Shown here piece after piece: positions 52,101 through 63,504 of a stretch of 64,000 nucleotides of DNA (position 1 is the first letter of the stretch; each line of letters begins with the position of its first letter). A program made the position numbers and the translations under genes. The stretch is from positions 22,487,784 to 22,551,783 of the forward strand of contig NC_134526.1 of NCBI RefSeq assembly GCF_027942865.1. Direction: 5' to 3'. The DNA is from Odontesthes bonariensis. Its lineage: Eukaryota; Chordata; Actinopteri; Atheriniformes; Atherinopsidae. The notes under the pieces were generated by a model. It worked only from the letters and a program-made list of their open reading frames with translations. It was not told the origin of the DNA and searched no databases.

Positions 52101-53169
52101 ATTGAATTCAGTGGAGAAACCCAGACGGTCGGAAGCTTTTGAGTCCTGATCAGGGAACACATGCAGAATAATAACGTTTCATTTGTACTTTTCTGGAAGG
52201 CCTGAAGCTCCTGGTTGGCTAGCCGCATCTTTTTGTGCTCGTCCTCCAGAGTGCAGTGTTTCCTGCTGAGCTCAGCTTGCTGCAGGGTCTTGGCCTTGGA
52301 CTGCTGCTGCAGTTTCATTACTTCGTTCATGAGAAACTGGGTCAAGCCCTCGTGACCTTCTTCCACTGAAGCGAGGAAACAAGGGAGAGGAGAAAGAAAG
52401 TTGAATCATAGAGCATATTATGTACAGAGTAATGTCAAGATAATGGGCTGTAAGAGGATTTGGATACATCTCAGATACTAACCGAAACCAAGAAAGCAAG
52501 CTAACTGTAAGGCGGTGCAGGTTACACCGATAACTTAATATGACTGTTTCTGACTGAACAGAGCTACACACCCAGCTATATAACTGGAGCTTCCTTTGTA
52601 TCATTGTTTTTATTCACACCAGATTAAAAGATTTGCTGCTTTGTTGCAGAAAAATACTTGGCAGTCAATCAAAACCAGTTAAAACTTGCGTGTCCGTGCC
52701 TACGTGCGTGTGACTCTGAATCTAAACGTGTGTGTCTCACCGACGATGGTGGAGAACCGCCGTGTGGGCTCTTTCCCTGTGACCAGCTTGTACAGCTCGG
52801 GGTAGTATAACTCCAAACTTTCCAGAAATGCAACGTACCCCCGCTCTTCTTTAGTGCGGAGGATGTCCACGAGACGGCCTGAGGAGGGTTTGATTAACAC
52901 ATTCCAAGTTAAACAACAACAAAAGCACAGAGCTCCTGCTCTCCGTGGACTACGTCGACACATACACGGTTCCACTCACTCGTGCGGTTTGCTTTTGAGG
53001 CCAGCACCGGGGAGTTGAGAATCTCGTCCTCGTCCTGTTCATCCAGGACTTTGCACTGGCGGAGGTAGGGGGTGAGCTTTGCCGGGGAGATGTTGCGACA
53101 CAGCTGGGAGCGTTTGCCCTCCACCTTCTCCCACATGGTATCCACATCTTCAGATGTCCCGTTCTCCAT
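40906..53169 (-). CDS. card11: Caspase recruitment domain family member 11 (CARMA1)
   Basis: CARD11 is the scaffold that, once phosphorylated by PKC after T- or B-cell receptor engagement, nucleates BCL10-MALT1 filaments and activates NF-kB. Twenty-four minus-strand coding exons were read: 53169-52980, 52878-52741, 52365-52189, 51096-50948, 50803-50624, 49767-49621, 49325-49200, 48956-48762, 48235-48095, 47639-47573, 47463-47288, 47120-47014, 46903-46863, 46764-46653, 46534-46333, 46080-45954, 45772-45529, 45330-45246, 45138-45043, 44876-44774, 43514-43332, 42729-42608, 41570-41455 and 41110-40906. Phases agree throughout, giving 1142 residues (human 1154). CARD ~10-105 ([20 protein letters not shown]), coiled coil ~115-435, Ser/Pro-rich linker ~440-645, PDZ, SH3, then a guanylate-kinase-like domain to the end. 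The linker keeps a [11 protein letters not shown] stretch matching the human PKC-target region. The ninth exon could instead end at 48173, but the longer form restores human-like linker residues. A leader of only 10 bases separates acceptor and ATG. Confidence 0.95.
49021..49191. repeat. (TG)n microsatellite filling a card11 intron
   Basis: A long TG tract, pure from about 49046 to 49121 and imperfect around it, occupies most of the 243-bp intron between card11 exons 7 and 8. In the sense of card11 it is a CA repeat starting within ~15 bases of the 5' splice site. It accounts for the Thr-His and Cys-Val open frames here. Confidence 0.93.
50037..50250. mobile_element. MITE-like repeat fragment in card11 intron
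   Basis: The stretch AAAGAGGCCATATAATGCTC, then ATTTATGGATTCATTATC and TTTTGGGGTCTAATACATGA, resembles a common fish miniature element that begins TTAAAGGG.CCATATTATGC. Only one end is recognisable, and no target duplication was found. Confidence 0.4.
51239..51662 (-). mobile_element. LINE reverse-transcriptase fragment
   Basis: On the minus strand a frame reads [12 protein letters not shown]..., then [36 protein letters not shown]-like [12 protein letters not shown] and [16 protein letters not shown]. These are reverse-transcriptase motifs from domains 2 to 4 of a non-LTR element of the Rex1/CR1/L2 kind. One in-frame stop splits it (after NFQSGF), and it ends abruptly before the YADD motif, so it is a truncated dead copy. 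It lies in the card11 intron between coding exons 3 and 4, on the same strand as the gene. Confidence 0.85.
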
Positions 53170-53429
53170 CTCTTACGCCCTGCGAAGCAGCAGAACCATC
53201 AGCGGCTATTGGCTGTGCGTGATGCTCTTATGTGTTTTTCTGCCTATGACTATGACAATGCGTCTTTTCTAAATGAACAAGATTAGGTTCCACTTAGAAA
53301 AGTTGAAATCTGCACCTGCTCTCTGAATGGTGTCTTCTGTATAATAGTCGATTTCTGGCACATATGACGAATGGAAAGAGGAAAAGGAACAAAGAGGATG
53401 ACATTGTGATGTTAACGTTATGTTATGTT
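53170..53429 (-). other. card11: card11 leader and end of its 5' UTR intron
   Basis: The acceptor GCTTCGCAG ends at 53180, 10 bases before the ATG exon leader reaches the start codon at 53169. The pyrimidine tract is weak. This shows that card11 has at least one upstream untranslated exon. Confidence 0.6.
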
Positions 53430-54066
53430 TAGGGCTGGGCAAGTTGACTCGTTATTGTCGCGTTAACTCATTAATTATTTAACGCGATAAATATTTTAGC
53501 GCGCATTAGCGCATATTTTATTATTTATTTTATTATTGTAAAAGTCTGTTGCTCACAGGCTTTTGTTTTGTAAAAGTCTGTTGCTGTCTGCTGCAGAACC
53601 GGAAAAGAAAAAAAGTCTCTGGCGGATCCACCAAACATGGAGAAGGGTACGGAACTTTTAATTGGCCATTTTCATTTTAAAGTTCTTCCAGACGGCGGAG
53701 TCGACAGAACCAAAGTTATCTGTAAACACTGCCAAGTTGAATTGTCTTCTCACCGTAGTAGTTCCAGTCTAAAATATCACTTAAAGGCAAAACACACAAC
53801 TGATACCAGCAAGTCATTCAAGGAAACAGACAGTGGAGCGAGGCTTCTACATAAAAATGCTGATGTTAAAAGTGTGTTTGCACAACAAATGTTATGGCAC
53901 TTTCATTCATATGGCAGCACATTTAAAAATAAAACTAAATGCTAAAAGCTATACACTACTTTTGAATCAATTTTTGGATTTTTAGTACAAATGCGATTAA
54001 TCGTGATTAATCAGGGAAATCATGTGATTAATTAGATCAAAAAATTTGAATCGTTGCCCAGCCCTA
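53430..54066 (+). mobile_element. Short hAT element carrying a BED zinc finger ORF
   Basis: The 637-bp segment is bounded by inverted repeats TAGGGCTGGGCAA / TTGCCCAGCCCTA and an exact 8-bp target duplication GTTATGTT (53422-53429 and 54067-54074), as expected for hAT transposons. Subterminal GTTAACTCATTAA- and ATTAATCGTGATTAAT-type motifs are present. Inside is an open frame with a BED finger but no hAT catalytic (RNase H-like) domain, so the element is a deletion derivative that needs transposase in trans. It lies in the 5' UTR intron of card11, in the opposite orientation. Confidence 0.9.
53637..53945 (+). CDS. BED-type zinc finger protein fragment of hAT transposase
   Basis: This 102-codon frame starts MEKGTELLIGHFHF. 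It contains a BED finger with C29 and C32 (VICKHC) and H48 and H53 (LKYHLKAKH), the spacing of the DNA-binding domain at the N-terminus of hAT transposases and ZBED host proteins. After the finger it runs SKSFKETDSGARLLHKNADV, then drifts into low-similarity sequence and stops. No internal stop interrupts the finger. It may be a leftover exon or a small DNA-binding protein able to occupy the ends of relatives. There is no evidence of expression. Confidence 0.6.
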   Translation: MEKGTELLIGHFHFKVLPDGGVDRTKVICKHCQVELSSHRSSSSLKYHLKAKHTTDTSKSFKETDSGARLLHKNADVKSVFAQQMLWHFHSYGSTFKNKTKC

Positions 54067-54074
54067 GTTATGTT

Positions 54075-54730
54075 GTTAATGGAAGTATTTGGGTTATGTA
54101 CTAGATCATGCACAGTATGTCACCTAATATAATTTCAGCAGTCCTAGCTGAATGACTCTGAGGGTTGGCATCATATTGGTCCATCGATCGACAACATCTC
54201 AACAGCTACTCACAGGACTGTCGTGGAATTGTTGCACACATTAGTGGTCCTGAGATTCTGAATCCCCCCCAACCTTTGTAGGCTAGTGAAACATTACAAT
54301 AACAATTGGATTGAAGGCAAAATGTCACACAATTTGAAACAAACATCTATATCTCCTTCAGGGTGAAATATATTAAACTTGGCCATGTACTCACATACAT
54401 GTGGCCAGTGCTTTGGTTTATGACCTGGAAAAACTGGCACGTTAACACGCTAACACGCTAGGCTAAGATGCCAAACGTCAGCCATTGGACACTGCTTGGT
54501 GGACACGGGGACATCTATTTTGGAAAATTACCATCTGCAAATAACCGTCCGCAGAGAGTAAATGTTGCACATGTGTGTCAGCGTGTGGCCAGGACCCAAC
54601 GCCATCCTGATGTCAGAAATCTCTGCATACAAAAGACACTCTCAGAGCCAGCGGGAATACAACATGGCATACACACAAACCAACACATGCCATCAAATTC
54701 ACGTTCTCTATCAGTTGAACATGCAATCTA
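54075..54730. other. card11 5' UTR intron, nothing recognised
   Basis: Intronic DNA of card11 (if the exon ending at 59937 is real) with no recognised gene or element. Confidence 0.35.
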
Positions 54731-54734
54731 GTGT

Positions 54735-54850
54735 TTGGTTTGTGGGAGGAAATGCAGCATCTGGAGAAAAACCCACGCAAATGCACAGAAAGGCCCAGCT
54801 GGGTTTGAACCAAAAGAACCTTCTTGGTGAAATACAACAACCAAACCCTC
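54735..54850 (+). repeat. Fragment of a common vertebrate/fish interspersed repeat
   Basis: The order GGTTTGTGGGAGGAAATGCA, TGGAGAAAAACCCACGCAAA, CAGAAAGGCCCAGCTGGGTT and TGAACCAAAAGAACCTTCTT matches a very frequent repeat in fish genomes (GTGGGAGGAAACC.GAG...GGAGAAAACCCACGCA...CAGAAAGGCC...TTCGAACC...ACCTTCTTGCTG). It probably derives from the same family as the copy at 8.9-9.2 kb. Clade uncertain. Confidence 0.5.
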
Positions 54851-57800
54851 GTTGTTCATTCCACCGGTACGAACCAAGTCCTCTTGTTGCAGAAAGAAGT
54901 CAGAGTCCATGAAAAAAGTTTGATTACCTCTCCTTTAATTCATGGCCTATTGATATTTGGTGTGTGCAGAGTTTGTATGGCAGGGATAAACCAGGATAGT
55001 AATGAAAAAACATGCTGAACTCAAGACTCTGGTAATTCAACTCTCAGTGGCTGTAGCCGACTCAATCGCCAAATCATCGCTGGTTAAAGAAAAAAAAATA
55101 AAAGAAATGAGCACATCAGCGTCTTGTCTCTACTTTGACGACAGCTCATAACCCACAATGCAACTTGGTCAGATTTGGGTGCATTACACAAATTCAGATG
55201 AAAAACAAGGCCACAGAGGCCTGGAAAGCTCATATCATAATTACATCTTTGAATTGTGCGCAATTTCCAACCTGTTAAGGCCAGCCCGGCGATGCCTCTG
55301 CGTGGGCCTGAACACACCGCGGTCAGACTTTGATGAGTGAAATCCTATTTAAATATCTACCTTTTACAACGGACGTGCCATCTGTAATATGATACTGGAA
55401 ACAGATAAGGGAGCCAGGTGATGCCTCATGAACTATAGCGGCACAAACCCAGAGTGAGACTTTGCTTATGCTGGGCTTCACACACTCTCCACGTCATGTG
55501 GGGACGTATTTTTAGCCACTTGTGTTTTTCTTGTGTTTAGCCTCCCTCTCACTCTTCTTGTTTCTCCAAAGACAAGTTCGTACTCTCTTCGTCTTCCTCT
55601 TGCCTCCACTTGATTTCCTCTCCCCGTCATTTCACTCTCTCATACATTAACACACACACACACACACTGCCCATGCATCTCTAGCATTTGCATGCTGTCA
55701 GGTTAGTGGGTGTCACTCCACAATCCTGCTTTGTGACTTAAACCAACAGTTAGGCAAATTAATGCTATCTGATGCCATTCCTCATGTAAACACACACTTT
55801 CTTTTCACTGTGCTGTGCATCCCAGAGCTCCCACTAGCATTTGCACGCTGCACAGAAATGACACACATGGGTTACACTGCAGGCACGTCACAACAGGGCA
55901 GCACCTGATTTGCAGCCGGTGAGAGAAAAATCTGAAATCCTGCTCAGCAAACACTCTCTCGAACATCTGAGGGCATTATTTGTCGCTGCAGCGTGCACAC
56001 ACACATACTGCCACAGTCACTGCACATGACAAAAAAAAAACACATTGAGACCAACTCCCAGCCAAAAAGGCGTTCGTGCACATGCAGAAGTATGCCGTGC
56101 ATGCCGACACCAACTACACAAACTACACACAGCGTATCACAGCCAGACCCCTTAAGTAACCACACACATGTTTCCTCTTCTCTGTTCTCCTATTTTGGAG
56201 TTCATTACCGAGAAGGTTCATCCCTGCTTCCTCCTTTTCAACCAGATGTGTTAGTAGCAGCTCTCTTCCTCTATTCTCATTTTGTCTTTTCAGTCAGCCA
56301 CTTTTGTTTATCGCACTGTGGTCGCAGTTGTCTTTTTTAGAGCAGTATATGCATGCGTGTCTTCGGCTATAGATAGTATTGTTTTACAGGATGCACTGAA
56401 CAGACTCATTCTTTGCTTTGTACTCGTTGCCACCACTCAGTTACCGAGGTAACCCTGGTGCGGAATGAACATGTTGCTGCTCTGCCTTCTGCGAGTGAAG
56501 AATCGTACTTCAAGCGCAACACTTTTTTTTTGGGAAGTCGCACCAAATGTGTCAAGTTCACCATTTAGAATGAAAGGAAATTATTCATCGATTTCATGTT
56601 TTCACTTGGGACAAAAAGGGAAAGGAAACATGTTTTGATGTAGCCTTTTTCATTTCGGTGTGGCAAAAAATAGTCAGAATCAATGTTTCCCCCCCCACCA
56701 GATGTTTGGGGTGATGCTTTACTTTCTTTTAGCGTTGCACATCCAAACTGAATTACAGAGAGGGCTCGAGCAGGTTTACTTCCACAAGTTTTGAATAATA
56801 TACAGTATGGTCACCGAAAAATGGGCTCTACCAGCAGGTAGAGTTGCGCGTGCAAATCAATAGTTTCCGAAAAGGACACGAACATAGCCGAGGCATCATT
56901 TCATATATTAATTACGCGTATATAATGGACGATTACATTAAAAAATTCCCCGATTCTGTCTAAAATGACATCATCATCACCATCATAGCACACCTACAAT
57001 GAAAATGACAGAAACCCCTAATTTGAGCAATATTATAGATTGCTAATTTGAATGTTTGTATGGAATCACTCTCATGTTCAACACCGAAATGAGAGCGAGG
57101 TTCTGACTTTTTTCATTCAAAATTTGTCCCACCGAATCATCAGGAAAATGTCATTTCATGTGCTTGCGAGTGTCAACATTTTACCCCAAATATCTGTCAA
57201 ACTGTGTATAAATAATCCATTAGCAGGACCTCTGCTGGACAACGGTAAAGTGTGCAGAAAGTGGTGCTTAATCCTCTCTAAATGTGCTACCACATCGCCG
57301 GGCTAAACCACTCAGAGCAAACCACTTTGGAAACAAAATACAAACTGAAGAACTAACTAATTCCAACAGCCTTGGCCCTGTCACTGGTTCTGATCCCTCT
57401 GTTCTGCCAGGGCAAGGCGCCCTTTTCTCTGGGGAAGTCATCTTGCCTCCCATCGCCCCAGTTTAGGGGATGACCACTACTCCTCGATCCTCAAGGGTAA
57501 AAGGGGGGTTTATCTCTGGGATTAGGATCAGGACAAGAAGTGTATCTATAGATGGCATCTTGTGGCCGAAGCCACTTTTGAAGCCACACCGAACTGCTCA
57601 ACTTTTCTGCGACTTTTGTGAACTTTGGTTGTTGGTTTTTTGTTGTCTCACTTGCAAACAGACAGCCAAACCCACAGTAACGACCACGGCGTCCGAGCTC
57701 CAACCCCACTGCTTGAATTAATGCGGCACATGTTCAAGTCCATATCAAATCTGAGCACATTAGTCCCTCGTGTTTGAGCGTCGATCAACAGTGGCGGTGA

Positions 57801-59920
57801 CAGGATGGGCTGTAATTGACGATTTCATATCATATAAAGGAAGAAAACACAACGGCGGTTTGCATTAGACAACACAGAAAATGTATTTGTCACAGATGGC
57901 AGTTGTAAGGTCCCCTGGATCTCTTGGTTATGGCTGCCTATTCACTGTCCAATGAGAGTAATTGTTCTTTTTCTACTATTTCGTCCAGTCACAGTTCCCG
58001 ACAGCCTCTCCACCTCAGTACACTCTCATTCTCAGAGGGGTTCATTTGTCAGAAGTGACCCAACTAGACAAAGTAAAAGATCAACTCGATTGATGCCATT
58101 CTTGCCGTTTCATTTTATTTCCTGTGCTGCCAAAAAGGTATCACGAGTTCTCCTAATGGTTCAGTGAAAACTTGCATTTCTGTTCACAAAGAGAAGTGAA
58201 TACAAATGTGGGTGTTTTACACCGTCCTCCCTCTCCACTTTCCATTCATCGGTACTGTCTAGTTGTGGTTCTCAAAATAGCTTAGTTTTACTCTAGCACA
58301 GAGTGACAAGCACAGTTTTTGAAAGATGCATCAGATGCATGCAGCACATGTGCAGACACGCCTGTGCTTAAATAAGTATTGCCCTGCAGCTTGCCATTAA
58401 TCACTGAAGCATCACTATCCTTGCACACAACTTCTGTAATTAAAACAACCAACACTGGCTGTGGCGTGCTCATAACTTCTTCCACTGTTTAACCTGCTTT
58501 GATTGTAAAATTGCAAAATTCTTGCCACGATTCTGTTTTTCTTTCCACTTTGAGCCACTTTTACACAGTCTTACTCCCGTGTGCTGCCGCAGAAACTCAC
58601 AATAAAGTTAGCAATTCGGAGTTTGTGCCGCCGTGCTGTACCCAAAAGGGACACTCAGGATTCTAAAAGCTCAGAACTTTTTTCTGCCAGCGATGAACCT
58701 GCATTGCTTTCATTTCCTCAGTCTCTGTAAAAGAAATCAAGCTTTCCGTCCCAAAGTTAATCTAATCTATGAGTCCCACCGACTTGCATGTACGTGTGTG
58801 CGGTTCGAGGATGTTTTTGCTTTACTTTTGTACCTGTACATGAACTTTGCGCAGTGTGGGGTGATAATTATAATCCTTTTGGGGGTCAAAAATAATCACC
58901 ACATCCCATCTTATAGGACTGTGACACAGCTTAATGTGAGTGCGCATGGCCTGGGGTTGACTGGCAGCCTAGCTGATTGTCAGCTGTGATTGGTTCAGGT
59001 GCAAAAACTGTCATAAAGGCTTCATTGTCTACCTGAGTAGCTGAGGCATATAGGAATTTGATATTTGGGTTCCGTTTGTGGACACTGAGGGCTGAGAGAC
59101 GCAGCATAGAGAGGCCGAGGATCAGCCTCAATGAAGGTTGTCACAGAGATCATAATTTACATTTTCATTTGTACAGTAAAGCACAGTAGAGCAAATCCTG
59201 CTTAAGACTGCTCCCACGACAGCTTTCAGACGTTGAATTTGCCTCTGAGCTGTGACCTGTGAGGTGGTCTTCTTGTGCATCCTCTCCACAAGATCTCTCC
59301 CTTTCTTTGAAGAATTCATTACTCGTCATCCAACCCCTTCGAGCAAAACAAAAGACCATGGACAAGAAAGGATCGATGCGTTTCAATGGAAAAGCAGCAT
59401 ACACAGCATACGTGGAATGCCATGTGTATCTGTTTCTCCCTGAGTCTGCCTCTCACTGGATCCCATTGTCCTCCTGCACCTGCTGGAATCCCAAACATTC
59501 TGATAACGGCAGATAAGGCTCTCGGTGATGACAGCCATTGTGCTACCAAACTAATAACTTTCCCCTCATTTTGAGCCAAAGCGGTGTCAGTTGTGGCAAA
59601 GGCAGACAGACCGATGACAACCAGATTCACTGGTGTTCAAGGCCGCCGCACTTGTTGCTGCTTTGGACCAGTGTGGCTTAACCAGGCTGCGCGAGGATCC
59701 TCTGAAGGCAACGTTCTGTCAGAATGTGCGTGTTACCCCTCTGTAGTTTGTCACAGCTCGACTCTTGATGACACATAACACGGCTTTGACAGACTCTTGT
59801 GGTGCGACAGCCCTGTGCGAGTTGTTTTTCCACTTGAACTGCCGCACGTTCGCGAACCTGTCGCGTAACTGCGTAAAACACGATCGACACTAAGTTTACA
59901 GGTGTTACGGAGAGAATTGT
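54851..59920. other. card11 5' UTR intron
   Basis: About 5 kb without a supported gene. It holds a (CA)n run at 55651-55668 and assorted open frames under 120 codons with no domain or splice support. I recognise no further transposon. Confidence 0.4.
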
Positions 59921-59936
59921 TCTTACCAGAGACGCG

Positions 59937-60060
59937 CCAGATGTGAAGTCCGCTTGAAATCAGAGTCGACCAATAGTTGTTGACTTTCGCTGTTTTGAAA
60001 AAAATAATATATATACATATATTTATTTATTTTTCCTTTGAGAAACAGGACCGGTTATTC
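59937..60060 (-). promoter_or_regulatory. card11: Candidate untranslated first exon of card11
   Basis: On the minus strand the sequence GGCGCGTCTCTG|GTAAGAAC gives a consensus splice donor at 59937/59936. The card11 ATG exon starts with an acceptor, so an upstream exon is required, and no better donor was seen between. The right end and start site are unknown. An AT-rich TATA-like stretch lies at 60003-60034. Moderately CpG-rich DNA at 60120-60420 could be the promoter. Confidence 0.4.
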
Positions 60061-60454
60061 CGCAAGAAATCCTAAAGGCTCAGGTTGTCTCCATTTATCC
60101 GAAAAAGAAGGGAAAAGTTGTAGAAGAGAGTGGGGAGCGCATGGGAGCTGTGGCCCCAACTCACCGCCCGTGTTTAAGCCTGGCAGACAGTAACAGAGAC
60201 AAAAAAAAAAAAAATCTTGCGCTGACAGGCAGACTGGGGTCGGAGGCGGGCAGTGTGACTACACATGGAAATAACAATGCATACTGCAGAGAGTGAGGAA
60301 GAGCGCGTGTCACTGATACGAGGCTACCTCCGCTCTCTGTCCGCTAACTCAAATTATGAATTACGAACTTACTTAACCCGGCGTGAACTACGACGCTGAA
60401 GTTGGCATCCGATTCGCCAGCCTCCGATTCGCGCATTAAAGGGGTGGGCATAAA
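60061..60454. promoter_or_regulatory. Putative card11 upstream promoter region
   Basis: A mixed region with CpGs (AGAGCGCGTGTCACTG, AACCCGGCGTGAACTACG, CCGATTCGCGCATTAAAG) directly upstream, in the sense of card11, of the candidate first exon and directly abutting the satellite array. Its promoter role is an inference from position. Confidence 0.3.
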
Positions 60455-61850
60455 GGGCCATTTCACTGCTTTTTTGCATTTTGATCGACCAAAACAAGGT
60501 CCTATATGGAAACTACAAAAGTTACACTGCTCAAATCTGGATGGAATTATTCTAAAGAGGCTATAGATTCATTAAAATCTTGTTTGGGATTTGTGAAACC
60601 TTTTTCTGATTTGTGAAAATACAGAACAGGGCCATTTCACTTCTTTTTTGTTATTCTGATCACCCTGAACTGGGTCCTGTATGGAAACTACATTACTTAG
60701 ACAGCTCAAATCTTGATATAATTATTCTAAAGAGGCTATAGATTCATTAAAACCTTGTTTGGGATTTGTGAAACCTTTTTCTGATTTGTAAAAATACAGA
60801 ACAGGGCCATTTCACTGCTTTTTTGGTATTCTGATCACCCTGAACTGGGTCCTGTATGGAAACTACATTACTTAGACAGCTCAAATCTGGATGGAATTAT
60901 TCTAAAGAGGCTATAGATTCATCAAAACCTCGTTTGGGATTCGTGAAACCTTTTTCTGATTTGTGAAAATACAGAACAGGGCCATTTCACTGCTTTTTTG
61001 GAATTCTGATCACCCTGAACTTGGTCCTGTATGGAAACTACATTACTTAGACTGCTCAAATCTGGATGGAATTATTCTAAAGAGTCTATAGATTCATTAA
61101 AACCTTGTTTGGGATTTGTGAAACCTTTTTCTGATTTGTGAAAATACAGAACAGGGCCATTTCACTGCTTTTTTGGTATTCTGATCACCCTGAACTGGGT
61201 CCTGTATGGAAACTACATTACTTAGACAGCTCAAATCTTGATATAATTATTCTAAAGAGGCTATAGATTCATCAAAACCTTGTTTGGGATTTGTGAAACC
61301 TTTTTCTGATTTGTGAAAATAAAGAACAGGGCCATTTCACTGCTTTTTTGGTATTCTGATCACCCTGAACTGGGTCCTGTATGGAAACTATATTACTTAG
61401 ACTGCTCAAATCTGGATAGAATTATTCTAAAGAGGCTATAGATTCATTAAAACCTTGTTTGGGATTTGTGAAACCTTTTTCTGATTTGTGAAAATACAGA
61501 ACAGGGCCATTTCACTGCTTTTTTGGTATTCTGATCACCCTGAACTGGGTCCTGTATGGAAACTATATTACTTAGACTGCTCAAATCTGGATAGAATTAT
61601 TCTAAAGAGGGTACAGAGTCTTTAAAACACATTTTATTATTTGTGAAAACTTTATTTGGTCATTGAAAATTCAAAAAGTTCCTCTGAGCTTTCTTTCTTC
61701 TTTTCATTTGGACCATCCAAAACCAGAACCTGTATGAAAAATGATTAAATATGGGTTTAATCATTGATCACATGATATAAATGATATCAAACACACTTTA
61801 GAATTTGTGAAACCTTTCTTTGTCCCAAAATTCACAGGAGTCCTCGCCTC
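60455..61850. repeat. ~175-bp satellite array
   Basis: The word GGGCCATTTCAC recurs at 60455, 60629, 60804, 60979, 61154, 61329 and 61504, a steady 174-175 bp period. Each unit continues with a CCTGTATGGAAACTA block, CTCAAATCT(G/T)GAT, TTATTCTAAAGAGGCTATAG, GGGATTTGTGAAACCTTTTT and GAAAATACAGAACAGG. The first copy and the part after about 61610 are diverged, and a decayed further copy reaches about 61850. Copies 6 and 7 share variants (ACTATATTACTTAGACTG), as do copies 2 and 5 (CTTGATATAATT), so blocks of units were copied. There is no open frame. Confidence 0.95.
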
Positions 61851-62112
61851 TCCATGTTCATTTTAATTTCCATGAGGATCTCCTGTCTTTCACTACATAG
61901 GAAAAAGAAAAAGTTCATGCATTTTACGTCACTAACTACTTACAAGAGTCTTCTTCACTTGTTGACTTTATTATCATGTTCTTTTATCTAGAAACAATGA
62001 CTTCTCTCACCTTTCTTCCATCTGCCCGTGGTCAACCTCTGCCACCGATTCAATCCGTTTCATTTTTCTGACTACTTCCAGAGCCTTTATTGTTGCCTGC
62101 ATCAGACATCCC
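61851..62112. other. Gap between satellite array and inverted-repeat element
   Basis: CT-rich sequence without a recognised feature. It may already belong to the left end of the inverted-repeat element, because the partner of this stretch would lie past the window end. Confidence 0.35.
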
Positions 62113-62325
62113 ATAGTCCAACCATTAATATGCCCTATTCTGTATTGGATGCTTTGATGAAATCTGCATCACACATTTATTGCTGTCATCTCATGAATCT
62201 TTCCACTAACATGTGCTATCATTTCAGACCCTGCTTGTCTTCTCCTGCTCCCATCATAGTCATCTTACCTCCCATCTGAGTGCAGACAGGACCTTCTTCA
62301 TCCCATTATTAACACTATCTTAGAT
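62113..62325 (+). repeat. Left inverted arm
   Basis: Left partner of the inverted repeat, from CATAGTCCAACCATTAATAT to CACTATCTTAGAT. It is almost identical to the reverse complement of 63787-64000. Confidence 0.9.
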
Positions 62326-63109
62326 ACTGTACCACAACTTCCTGATTATATCGTCTATCAAACCCGTAGTATTTTGCCATTATGTGTTATGTGCACTGAT
62401 GAATTGGATATTAAACATTACATTTTGCTGTTAGAGTTCACCCTATACCAGACAAGACAATTTGTGAATGTAAGGTTGAAATACATTTACTTAATCAAGA
62501 TTTGTCTTTCTGGAATGTTGAAGATGTCTTTTGGGTTAAACTATTTCTTCATATCTTCAAGTGGTTGCCAGTGAGAAATAAACTTCTTGTTAAGTTGTTG
62601 TAATATAGATAGAACAGTGTGTAGTTTGGTCAGTTAAAAATGTGTAGTGTTGTTGTGGCTCCAGAGTAGAGTAAAATAAATTACAACGGGAAAATGGGCT
62701 ACTGTAATGAAGGTAATCTTCATTACTGACTTTTGGTCTTTGAGGTCACATGAGTAGTATTTTTAATAATGTGGCATAAATAAATTGTCAAATGTTTTAT
62801 TGAATGTGTATATTAACAACAGGTGGGTGTGCAGGTCCTGTGTTGCCCTCAGCGGGGAGTGAGGGGGGACCAGGCCTGTAAAGGGAAACATCCAGTCAGT
62901 TAGTAGCCTGAAATGCTCTGTGATAAGGATACGTGTAGCTAAAGGATGTGATAAACTGTGAGGTGACTATGCTGTTTGGAATTGTGAATTCTGAAATTTG
63001 TGTGTAAAGTCATTCACCAATGTCTCCTCTCCAGGGTGCTCAGTCAAAAGAGTCCCTACATTCAGTCTGCAGCGTTTGAAGGTTCCGGGTCGTACCATGT
63101 GCTGATTAG
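62326..63109. other. Spacer inside the inverted-repeat element, left part
   Basis: AT-rich, with no recognised coding signal. Confidence 0.35.
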
Positions 63110-63504
63110 TGTAGGGGGGAGTGCACCAGAATCAGTTAGGGGAAGTCTTTGGTAGATTTGGTACTTTTGTTTAGACATGCTAGGAATTGATTGATTTTAT
63201 AATAGAGGGTAAATGTATTTTAAGGTTTTTGTGTGTTGTTGTTATGGGGATGTGTAATGGGAGGAGCAGAATCCCCTAGGGGTTTGGTTGGTGGAGCCAG
63301 AGTAGGATATAAGGCTGCCAGTTGTACCATGTGAGAGAGTTGGTCCTGTTACTACGAATGCTGCTAGGACCACAGTGCTCCTGGTCCGCAGTATGTGTCC
63401 ATGTTAAAGTGTATGATTGATGTAAATGTTGGTGAATAAAACACCCGGTTGGTTCATCACTACCTCTGCCTCAAGCCTCCTACCTTGCGTATCCAGCTGC
63501 TACA
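63110..63504 (+). mobile_element. Possible solo LTR-like segment
   Basis: The segment runs from TGTAGGGGGGAGTG to CCAGCTGCTACA, so it has TG...CA ends and a 5-bp inverted TGTAG/CTACA. It also holds a TATA-like ATATAAGG near 63309 and an AATAAA near 63435 followed by a pyrimidine-rich tail, which is the order of U3-R-U5 parts in a retrotransposon LTR. No matching target duplication was found, no internal region is seen and the boundaries are uncertain. It is treated as a fossil if real. Confidence 0.3.

Noticed and set aside
60455-61850. Regular repeats as a CRISPR array
   Set aside because: The whole 175-bp unit is repeated with no unique spacers, and the DNA is vertebrate. It is a satellite.
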